A stretch of 19,339 bases of DNA from Paracoccaceae bacterium (GTDB lineage: Bacteria; Pseudomonadota; Alphaproteobacteria; Rhodobacterales; Rhodobacteraceae), in the NCBI GenBank assembly GCA_023254015.1, contig JALQYS010000593.1:1-19339 (forward strand), written 5' to 3'. The notes under the pieces were generated by a model, which had not been told where the DNA came from, ran no database searches, and worked only from the letters and a program-made list of their open reading frames with translations. The position numbers and the translations under genes were made by a program. Each line of letters opens with the position of its first letter. The first letter of the stretch is position 1. This document shows, one piece after another, positions 7,707-13,642 of this stretch.

Positions 7707-8912
7707 TCAGGCCTTGTCAAAGGCGATCGGCATCTTCACCGCCCCGGTGTTTCCGCTGTCGGGCAGCCAGATCACCTCTCCGGCAAAGCGCGGGTTCTTC
7801 ATCCGGCTGGCCAGGAGCGCCAGCGCCGCCGTCATGTCGCCCCGGGCGATGAAATGGCCAAGACAGTGATGGGTGCCGCCGCCGAAGCCGAAATGCGGCT
7901 TGCGCGCAGCGGTGATGTCGAAGGTCTCGGCATTCTCCATCGCGGCCGGATCGGTGGCAGCCGCCTGCCCCCACAGATGCAGCGTGGTGCCCTCCTTGAT
8001 CGCCAGGCCCTGGAACTCGAAATCCGCCGTCGCGGCCCGGGTGACCCAGGTTGTCGTCGGCCGGGTGCGCATCACCTCTTCGACCGCAGCCTTGGCAAGT
8101 TCCGGCTTTTCGCCCAGAAGCGCCCATTGGTCGGGGTTCTGGATGAACATGTCCATCGCCAGGCCGATCTGATTGCGCGTGGTGTCAATGCCGCCAAAAA
8201 TCGCCAGCACGATCATGTCCAGCATTTCCTGCCGCGACAACTGGTCGGGATTTTCGCGGTTGGCCTTGACCAGAAGGCCGATGAAATCCTCGGACGGGTT
8301 GGCCTCGCGGTCCGCTGCCAACTCTTCGGCGTAATCGAACAGCTTGCCCACCGCCGCCTCGATCTTCGGCAGATCCTCCTTGAAGGTGACCCCAAGCGCC
8401 AGACCCATGTCGGCGGCGATATCCGCCAGCGCGCGCCATTTCTCGAACGGCAGGCCGAGAAGATCGCAGATCACCCCCGTTGCGTAGGGCTCGGTGAATT
8501 CGGCGATGAAGTCGCACTGACCCTTGTCGATGAAGGCATCGATCAGGCGGTTTGCAAGCGCCTGGAACTTCGGCTGCAGGTCGGCGATCAGCTTGGGGCT
8601 GAAGGCGGGGTTCGCCATCCGGCGCAGGCGGGCGTGGGTGTCCCCCTCGACACAGAGCAGCATATCGCACCACCAGCGGGCAAACTTGCCCGTCGTCACA
8701 CCGTTGTGCTGCGGCCAAAGATGGCTGCCCTGCCGCAATTTCGGATGGCGCAGCATCTTCTGCACTTCGTCATAGCGCAGCACGGCGATGCCGTAGGGGG
8801 TGCGCGCAAACCAGCTTTCCGCCCGGGCGGCCTTGACCGCCGGAGACCGGATGGAAAACCCCGGGTCGGCAACGTCAAGATAGGGCGCTTCGGCAAGCGT
8901 TGTGGGGGACAT
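7707..8912 (-). CDS. Cytochrome P450 monooxygenase
   Basis: A soluble class I bacterial P450 of 401 residues (usual length about 400-420), heme-thiolate, inserting one oxygen from O2. The I-helix oxygen-activation motif GGIDTT is at 240-245, the K-helix ExxR is E279-R282, and the heme loop FGGGTHHCLG carries the ligand Cys350. There is no signal or membrane anchor. The ATG at 8912 has GGAG eight bases upstream. A GTG at 8954 would extend the frame by 14 residues, but it coincides with the predicted transcription start of the sigma-54 promoter, so the ATG is preferred. It heads an operon with its own ferredoxin, reductase and two amine ligases, suggesting N-dealkylation, ring hydroxylation or C-N opening of an amine or its gamma-glutamyl adduct. 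The family call is certain; the substrate is not known. Confidence 0.96.
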   Translation of the reverse strand: MSPTTLAEAPYLDVADPGFSIRSPAVKAARAESWFARTPYGIAVLRYDEVQKMLRHPKLRQGSHLWPQHNGVTTGKFARWWCDMLLCVEGDTHARLRRMANPAFSPKLIADLQPKFQALANRLIDAFIDKGQCDFIAEFTEPYATGVICDLLGLPFEKWRALADIAADMGLALGVTFKEDLPKIEAAVGKLFDYAEELAADREANPSEDFIGLLVKANRENPDQLSRQEMLDMIVLAIFGGIDTTRNQIGLAMDMFIQNPDQWALLGEKPELAKAAVEEVMRTRPTTTWVTRAATADFEFQGLAIKEGTTLHLWGQAAATDPAAMENAETFDITAARKPHFGFGGGTHHCLGHFIARGDMTAALALLASRMKNPRFAGEVIWLPDSGNTGAVKMPIAFDKA

Positions 8913-8963
8913 GACTGGGCTCCGCTGTGAGATTGCGTCTTGGTGCGCGTTCACTTCTTGTCA

Positions 8964-8980
8964 TGCAAGCTTGCAGCCAA
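8964..8980 (-). promoter_or_regulatory. Sigma-54 (-24/-12) promoter of the P450 operon
   Basis: On the minus strand the site reads TTGGCTGCAAGCTTGCA. The TTGGC (-24) and TTGCA (-12) blocks match the sigma-54 consensus TGGC-N7-TTGC with exact spacing. Transcription would begin near 8953, about 40 bases before the ATG at 8912. The presence of a sigma-54 activator gene in the same operon strongly supports it. The part TGCAAGCTTGCA (8964-8975) is also a perfect palindrome and might additionally bind a repressor. Confidence 0.75.
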
Positions 8981-9014
8981 ATCCGGATATGGGTCGCTGA
9001 ATGTCATTTAAGTA

Positions 9015-9027
9015 TATGATATTGATG
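9015..9027 (-). promoter_or_regulatory. Possible IHF site in an AT-rich stretch
   Basis: The minus strand reads CATCAATATCATA, matching seven of nine fixed positions of WATCAANNNNTTR. It lies in an unusually AT-rich segment (about 9000-9045) exactly between the sigma-54 promoter and the upstream inverted repeat, where IHF normally bends DNA to bring activator to polymerase. The match is imperfect and such matches occur by chance in AT-rich DNA. Confidence 0.35.
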
Positions 9028-9055
9028 TTTTTATTTTCATTGAAACCCTTGGCGG

Positions 9056-9094
9056 AATGATCGCATCGAGAAAGGATGACATGCTGCGATGATT
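9056..9094. promoter_or_regulatory. Inverted repeat, candidate upstream activator site
   Basis: AATGATCGCA (9056-9065) and TGCGATGATT (9085-9094) are inverted copies with one mismatch, separated by 19 bases. They lie about 75-115 bases upstream of the -24 element, the usual range for a sigma-54 activator binding site. The repeat is seen; binding by the activator encoded at 810-2192 is inferred. Confidence 0.45.
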
Positions 9095-9264
9095 TCGGGC
9101 AGCGGCGCGTGCTGCGGTCCTGCATCGCTGCGTGGGGTTTCCGAGCGGCACAAGCCCTGCACAAGCATTGGTTCTTTCGATCTGATCTGCGGGGATTGAA
9201 AGGTCGAGCATGTGAACTGATGCGGTGAATGCCCCAACCCTAGCGGCATCACGTACGCTATGAT

Positions 9265-9280
9265 GGTTTCATCGGAAACC
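9265..9280. promoter_or_regulatory. Short perfect dyad GGTTTC-N4-GAAACC
   Basis: A perfect six-base inverted repeat with a four-base centre in the divergent intergenic region. A weaker repeat, CATCA...TGATG (9247-9265), adjoins it. It could be an operator for either direction, but nothing identifies the protein. Confidence 0.25.
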
Positions 9281-9382
9281 ACGGACGAGCATTCCCATGT
9301 GAGTTATTCATCCTGGGAGGTCCTCGGCTGGAGTTTGGCGATTGCAGCCTAACCCCGTTCTGGGTGAACACACTCCTGAAAC

Positions 9383-9410
9383 TTTACATCTAGGACAGGG
9401 ATTTTATACC
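9383..9410 (+). promoter_or_regulatory. Candidate sigma-70-type promoter for the glycan genes
   Basis: TTTACA (9383-9388, five of six to TTGACA) and TATACC (9405-9410, four of six to TATAAT) are 16 bases apart, about 75 bases before the phosphomutase ATG, within an otherwise gene-free stretch. It is the best housekeeping-type match upstream of that gene, but only a consensus match. Confidence 0.35.
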
Positions 9411-9483
9411 CGTTCCCGCAGTTGCGGCGGTGCCGGCTTCTGGCATAAAGCAGGAGGCAAAATTTTCAGCATGGAGCGGATTC

Positions 9484-10887
9484 ATGGCGCCCAAATTCGG
9501 TACCAGCGGCCTGCGCGGCCTTGTCTTGGAACTGACCCCTGATCTGGTCGCCGACCATATAAGGGCCTTCCTCACCGCCTGCCCGACCGGCACAGGTCTC
9601 TGGGTAGGACGCGATCTGCGCCCCTCCTCGCCCGTGCTGGCGCAGACAGTTTTGGCAGCGGCGCGCGACATGGGCGTGGCTACGGTGGATTGCGGCGATG
9701 TGCCGACACCCGCACTGGCACTGGCGGCGATGACGGCGGGGGCCGCCGCTGTGATGGTGACCGGGAGCCATATTCCAGCCGATCGAAACGGCCTGAAATT
9801 CTACCTGCCGGCCGGCGAGATCTCAAAGGCCGACGAAGCCGCGATCATCGGCGCCCTCGGCCGAAACCCTGCCGGACAACCCGGACCCGGAACCGTGACC
9901 TGCGACACGGCAGGCGCCGACTGGGTCAGGCGCTATGTCTCGGCCTTCGGTGAGCAGGCGCTGGCCGGGCTGCGGATAGGGGTCTGGAGCCATTCCGCGG
10001 TCAGCCGCGATCTGCTGCTCGACGCGCTGCGCGGCCTTGGGGCCGAGGTTCTGGAATTCGGCCGGTCGGAAAGCTTCATACCGGTCGATACCGAGGCGGT
10101 GGCACCGGGCGCGCGTGCACAGCTCGCGGCCTGGGTGGCAGAGTGCCGGCTGGATGCGCTGATCTCTACCGACGGCGACGGGGACCGGCCGTTGCTGGCC
10201 GATGCTACGGGCCAGGTGATCCCCGGCGACGTGCTGGGCCAGATCACCGCGGCCGCCCTCGGGGCCGCAACCGTGGTGACCCCGGTAAGTTCCAATACAG
10301 GAGCCGAGGCGAGCGGGCGCTTCGCACGGGTGGTCCGCACCCGGATCGGCTCGCCCTTCGTGATTGCAGGGATGGCGCAGGCGGGGGGACGTGTCGCGGG
10401 GTACGAGGCTAACGGGGGCTTCCTGCTGGGCTTCACCGCGCAGGGCCCGGCCGGCCCGTTGCCGCCGCTCGCCACCCGTGACAGCCTGCTGCCGTTGCTG
10501 GCCCCCCTGAGCCTCGCTCGCGCGGCCGGCGGTCTAGCGGCGCTGGTCGCGGCTGAACCGCTCCGCTTCACTGCGGCCGACCGGCTCGAAGAAATTCCAG
10601 TCGAGGCCTCACGCGCCCTGCTGGAAGAGTTCGAGACTGATCCGGCACGGCTTGACGGCTTTCTCGCCGCGCTGGACGAAAGCCTCGTCGCTACCGACCG
10701 CACCGACGGGCTACGTCTGACACTCGCTTCTGGCCGTATCGCGCATATTCGCCCCTCGGGTAATGCCCCGGAATTCCGCTTTTATGCAGAGGCAGAAAGC
10801 CCGGAACAAGCGGAAGCGCTGCTCGGGCGCGGCCTTGGCCTGCTGCGCGATCTGCTGACGCCCCCGGCCGCAAATCCTAGTGCCTGA
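9484..10887 (+). CDS. Phosphomannomutase/phosphoglucomutase
   Basis: An alpha-D-phosphohexomutase of 467 residues that moves phosphate between C1 and C6 of glucose or mannose, feeding nucleotide-sugar synthesis. All four family loops are present: the catalytic phosphoserine loop TGSHIPADRNGLKFY with Ser95, the Mg-binding loop DGDGDRP at 230-236, the sugar-selecting loop EANGG at 308-312 and the phosphate-binding loop RPSGNAPEFR at 423-432. The N terminus KFGTSGLRG is also typical. The ATG at 9484 has GGAG seven bases upstream; an earlier in-frame ATG at 9430 lacks a good site. The gene starts the plus-strand glycan series and is divergent from the P450 operon. The choice between mannose and glucose cannot be settled by eye. 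Confidence 0.94.
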   Translation: MAPKFGTSGLRGLVLELTPDLVADHIRAFLTACPTGTGLWVGRDLRPSSPVLAQTVLAAARDMGVATVDCGDVPTPALALAAMTAGAAAVMVTGSHIPADRNGLKFYLPAGEISKADEAAIIGALGRNPAGQPGPGTVTCDTAGADWVRRYVSAFGEQALAGLRIGVWSHSAVSRDLLLDALRGLGAEVLEFGRSESFIPVDTEAVAPGARAQLAAWVAECRLDALISTDGDGDRPLLADATGQVIPGDVLGQITAAALGAATVVTPVSSNTGAEASGRFARVVRTRIGSPFVIAGMAQAGGRVAGYEANGGFLLGFTAQGPAGPLPPLATRDSLLPLLAPLSLARAAGGLAALVAAEPLRFTAADRLEEIPVEASRALLEEFETDPARLDGFLAALDESLVATDRTDGLRLTLASGRIAHIRPSGNAPEFRFYAEAESPEQAEALLGRGLGLLRDLLTPPAANPSA

Positions 10888-10977
10888 AGGCCCGGAAGAA
10901 AAGGCTCTCGTCCACTCCTCTTACCGTGGGCCTATTACAAGTGCTCTTGCGGCCAAATACAAAGTGGTCTGGTGTGG

Positions 10978-11006
10978 CGGGGGCTGTTGTGGAAGAGTCG
11001 CCCCCG
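10978..11006 (+). other. Hairpin in the gap before the FkbM-like gene
   Basis: CGGGGGC (10978-10984) and GCCCCCG (11000-11006) form a perfect seven-base-pair stem with a 15-base loop, in the 153-base gap between the phosphomutase stop and the next ATG. There is no T-run after it, so it could be a weak or Rho-assisted terminator, or a leader structure. The rest of the gap shows no gene. Confidence 0.35.
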
Positions 11007-11040
11007 ACAAACCTGACACAGCCAGATGGAAGACCGTCTC

Positions 11041-12225
11041 ATGCCGACCTTGTCCTCTCTTGTCCCCGCCACCCTGCTGATTGCTGGGACCCGGGCGGGC
11101 GAGCTGCTCGATGCTCCCTGGATACAGGCGGCAGGCCGCATCATCCTTGTGGAGCCCGAGGAGCACAGGGCTGCGGCCTTGGCTAGACAGGCGAATGGTG
11201 ATCCCCGCATTACCATCCACAAGGCTGCGCTGGGATCAGAAGACGGTCTGGGCATCCTGCATGTCATGAACTTCGCCGGGATGAGCAGCCTGCGCCCTGC
11301 CAGCCCCGCACTGCAACGGTTGTTGCCGGGCCTACGGGAAACCACCCGCTACGAGGTGCGCAGGCTTTCGGTGGCACGGCTCCTGGCCGATTCCGGAGAG
11401 ATAGCCCGACCGCTGCATGTGGTGATCGACAGCCCCGGCAGCGAGCTGGACATTCTGGAAGGCTTCCGCGCGGCGGGCGCGCTCGGGTTGATTGACCAGC
11501 TCGAACTGCACTGCGGGACGGAAGCCTTCCAGGAAGGTGCCGCAGATTGCGCTACGCTGGAAGGCTGGTTGCAGAATGCAGGTCTGATCGTGCAGGAGCG
11601 GGACCTGCAGGACCCGGACTGGCCGCTCCTGCGGCTCCGGCCACGGCCGGATCCATCCGCCAGCCCCCTGCAGGCAGAGGCCCATGCCCTGCGCGTTTCT
11701 TGGATGCAGCAGGCCGAGGAACTGGCCAGCCTCCGTCACCGGGAGGAAGCCCGCGAAGAGGCCCTCGCCGAGGTGCAGGCGCAGGCCGAAGCCCAAGCCC
11801 AGACCCTGCATGAGCGCCTGAGTGCCGCCGAAACCGCAGCGGAAACGTTGCGCGCCGAACTCGCCGCCCGCGAGCAGGCGCGGCAGGCCGAGGCCGCGCA
11901 GGCCGCCGAAGCGGTAGAACTGGCCCGCAAGGATATGGCCTTGGCCATGCGCAGCCAGCTTCTGGTGCAGAACGACCTTCGCGATCTCCAACGCCGCCAT
12001 GGAGAGATGCAGGCCCTGTGCCAGCGACAGGAGACCCTGTTGCGGCAATTGACCCCGCGGCTTCAGGAGGCAGCCGACCACCTGCGCGCCCAGATCCCGC
12101 CCCGCCCGGCAGGCGGGCGAATTCTGCCACTGGAGCCGGTCGCTCCGGCAAAAAAGGCAAATGCCCTCAAAGGTGAAAAACCCAAGAGCCACGGGGTGAA
12201 GAAACGCGGGCAGGATCGTGACTGA
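11041..12225 (+). CDS. FkbM-like methyltransferase-domain protein with C-terminal coiled coil
   Basis: A 394-residue protein in two parts. Residues 10-200 follow an FkbM methyltransferase layout: IILVEPEEHRAAALARQ (34-50) as the acidic SAM-ribose loop, a VRRLSVARLL segment, then VVIDSPGSELDILEGF (127-142), matching the family's KIDVxGxExxVLxG block. The glycine-rich SAM loop is poor (LIAGTRAGE instead of DVGANxG), so activity is uncertain. Residues about 205-350 are a long Ala/Glu/Gln-rich coiled coil, and the last 24 residues are basic. The ATG at 11041 follows GGAAG; the earlier ATG at 11026 has no site. Such proteins with coiled coils occur in surface-glycan loci beside glycosyltransferases, where the coil may organise partners. 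The role here is inferred from neighbours. Confidence 0.65.
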   Translation: MPTLSSLVPATLLIAGTRAGELLDAPWIQAAGRIILVEPEEHRAAALARQANGDPRITIHKAALGSEDGLGILHVMNFAGMSSLRPASPALQRLLPGLRETTRYEVRRLSVARLLADSGEIARPLHVVIDSPGSELDILEGFRAAGALGLIDQLELHCGTEAFQEGAADCATLEGWLQNAGLIVQERDLQDPDWPLLRLRPRPDPSASPLQAEAHALRVSWMQQAEELASLRHREEAREEALAEVQAQAEAQAQTLHERLSAAETAAETLRAELAAREQARQAEAAQAAEAVELARKDMALAMRSQLLVQNDLRDLQRRHGEMQALCQRQETLLRQLTPRLQEAADHLRAQIPPRPAGGRILPLEPVAPAKKANALKGEKPKSHGVKKRGQDRD

Positions 12226-12238
12226 CGGACAAGGCACC

Positions 12239-13171
12239 ATGAAGACCGAGGATCACCGCTCCCGGCAGATTCTGGATGCGGTCGAGGCCGCGCTGGCGCT
12301 GGTACGGGATTATGCCGGGACTGATTCGTCCACCCTGCCGGCAGAGCCCCTGCCCAGCCTGCTCGAACAATGCCACCGGATGCTGGACGAGACGCGCCCG
12401 GCGCCGATCCGTCTGCTGCACCATTTCGCCTGCACCGGCGGCACGGTCATCGCGAAATGCCTGGCCGCCCTGCCCAACGCCCTGCTGCTGAGCGAGATCG
12501 ACCCGCTGAGCACGATCACCTATGCGACGGGCCAGCCGATCTTCGCACCCACCGATCTGGTGCTGAACACCCGTTCCGCCACCCGCGACCAGGACGAGAC
12601 CGTCCTGCTCGAGATCTTCCGGGGCGGGCTTGACGCTCTGCGCGCGGCGGCCGGGCGCAAGGGACAGCATCTCATCCTGCGCGATCACAACCATTCGCAT
12701 TTCTGCATGGGGTTCGACCCGGAGAGCCGCCCCACCCTGCGCGAGATGATGCCCGCCGATGTGGCGCTGCGATCGGTAGTAACGTTGCGCCATCCGGTCG
12801 ATTCCTGGCTGTCGCTGTCCAGATTGGGCTGGCATGGCAACATGCGCCCCGCGACGATCGATGAATATGCCCGTCGCTACCTTGCCTTCCTCGCCCGCCA
12901 CGAAGGCTGTCCGCGGCTGCGCTACGAGGATTTCCTGAAGAATCCCGCGGCCCGACTGGCTGATCTGTGCGACTGGCTGGACCTGCCCTGGTCGGAAGAT
13001 GCGCTGGATCTCTTCCCGATGATCCGCATGTCCGGCGACAGCGGGCGGGCGGGCGGTATCCTCACCCCGCGCCCCCGGCGCGAGATCCCGCCCGAGCTGC
13101 GGGCCGAGATCGCCGAAAGCCCCAACCTGCACCAACTCTGCACGGTGACCGGCTACGATCTCGCCATCTGA
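12239..13171 (+). CDS. Sulfotransferase-like P-loop protein
   Basis: A 310-residue protein with the two signatures of PAPS-dependent sulfotransferases. A P-loop-like 5'-phosphosulfate loop is at about 61-75 (HHFACTGGTVIAKCL) after strand IRLL, and a 3'-phosphate-binding segment VVTLRHPVDSWLSLSRL is at 180-196, with Arg184 and Ser190. The tail RYEDFLKNPAARLADLCDWLDLPW (228-251) is the usual sulfotransferase motif linking substrate and cofactor sites. The preceding gene's stop (12223-12225) is 13 bases from the ATG at 12239. A GTG at 12218 would add seven residues with a poorer site. Probable role: transferring sulfate from PAPS to a sugar of the glycan made by this locus. The acceptor is unknown, and a related P-loop kinase role is not excluded. 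Confidence 0.75.
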   Translation: MKTEDHRSRQILDAVEAALALVRDYAGTDSSTLPAEPLPSLLEQCHRMLDETRPAPIRLLHHFACTGGTVIAKCLAALPNALLLSEIDPLSTITYATGQPIFAPTDLVLNTRSATRDQDETVLLEIFRGGLDALRAAAGRKGQHLILRDHNHSHFCMGFDPESRPTLREMMPADVALRSVVTLRHPVDSWLSLSRLGWHGNMRPATIDEYARRYLAFLARHEGCPRLRYEDFLKNPAARLADLCDWLDLPWSEDALDLFPMIRMSGDSGRAGGILTPRPRREIPPELRAEIAESPNLHQLCTVTGYDLAI

Positions 13172-13198
13172 CCACTCAGCCACAGGGAAGCTACTATC

Positions 13199-13642
13199 AT
13201 GACCGCAGCGCCCCATTGGGATTTCGTCACTCTGCATGGCAGGATGCTGGCGCTTTACCGGCTGGCGGCGCAGGACGGTCCCACCGCGCGAGCGCAGATC
13301 GAGCCGCGGCTGCCGGCCCTGCGCAGCAGCCCAGCCGCCACCGGCAGCGGGACCGGCCTCTTGTGCTACGAAAGCTATCTCGACCTGATCGCCCTGCATC
13401 TGGCCGATCCGGCGCTGCATGCCCGCCACAGTCTGCTAGACCGACAGCGCTTCGAGGCGGAGCTGCGAGCCGACCCGTCCCGCTCCCTCGCCCGGTTTGC
13501 CACCGCGCTCTGCCTGCGCCGCGATGGCGAGGCTGGGGCGGCACGCAGGTTGCTGCGCCATCTGGCAGCCTCGCGTTACCCGGAACAATCCCTTGCGCGG
13601 CAGATCTTGGCGCGCGATGTCGAACGGGCGGCCATGGCATGA
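13199..13642 (+). CDS. Small helical protein of unknown function, coupled to the glycosyltransferase
   Basis: I do not recognise a family. The 147 residues are rich in Ala, Leu and Arg and appear all helical, with TPR-like helix pairs (LARFATALCLRRDGEAGAAR RLLRHLAAS, about 97-125). There is no signal peptide or membrane segment. The ATG at 13199 has GGGAAG upstream. Its stop overlaps the next ATG by four bases (ATGA), so the product is probably made with the large glycosyltransferase. It may be a helper or scaffold for that enzyme, but this rests on position alone. Confidence 0.6.
   Translation: MTAAPHWDFVTLHGRMLALYRLAAQDGPTARAQIEPRLPALRSSPAATGSGTGLLCYESYLDLIALHLADPALHARHSLLDRQRFEAELRADPSRSLARFATALCLRRDGEAGAARRLLRHLAASRYPEQSLARQILARDVERAAMA

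Noticed and set aside
8961..9282. Overlapping minus-strand short frames in the control region
   Set aside because: No ribosome sites or family resemblance; they cover the promoter and inverted repeat.
9310..9330. Possible second -24/-12 promoter toward the phosphomutase
   Set aside because: TGGC and TTGC-like pieces here do not have the required spacing.
10880..11080. 66-codon plus-strand frame, Cys-rich, considered as a peptide precursor
   Set aside because: It overlaps both neighbouring genes, has no ribosome site, and no modifying enzymes are nearby.
12967..13638. Upstream extension of the glycosyltransferase frame
   Set aside because: Shadow of the sulfotransferase and small-protein genes, low-complexity Pro/Arg/Ala; the ATGA overlap fixes the start at 13639.
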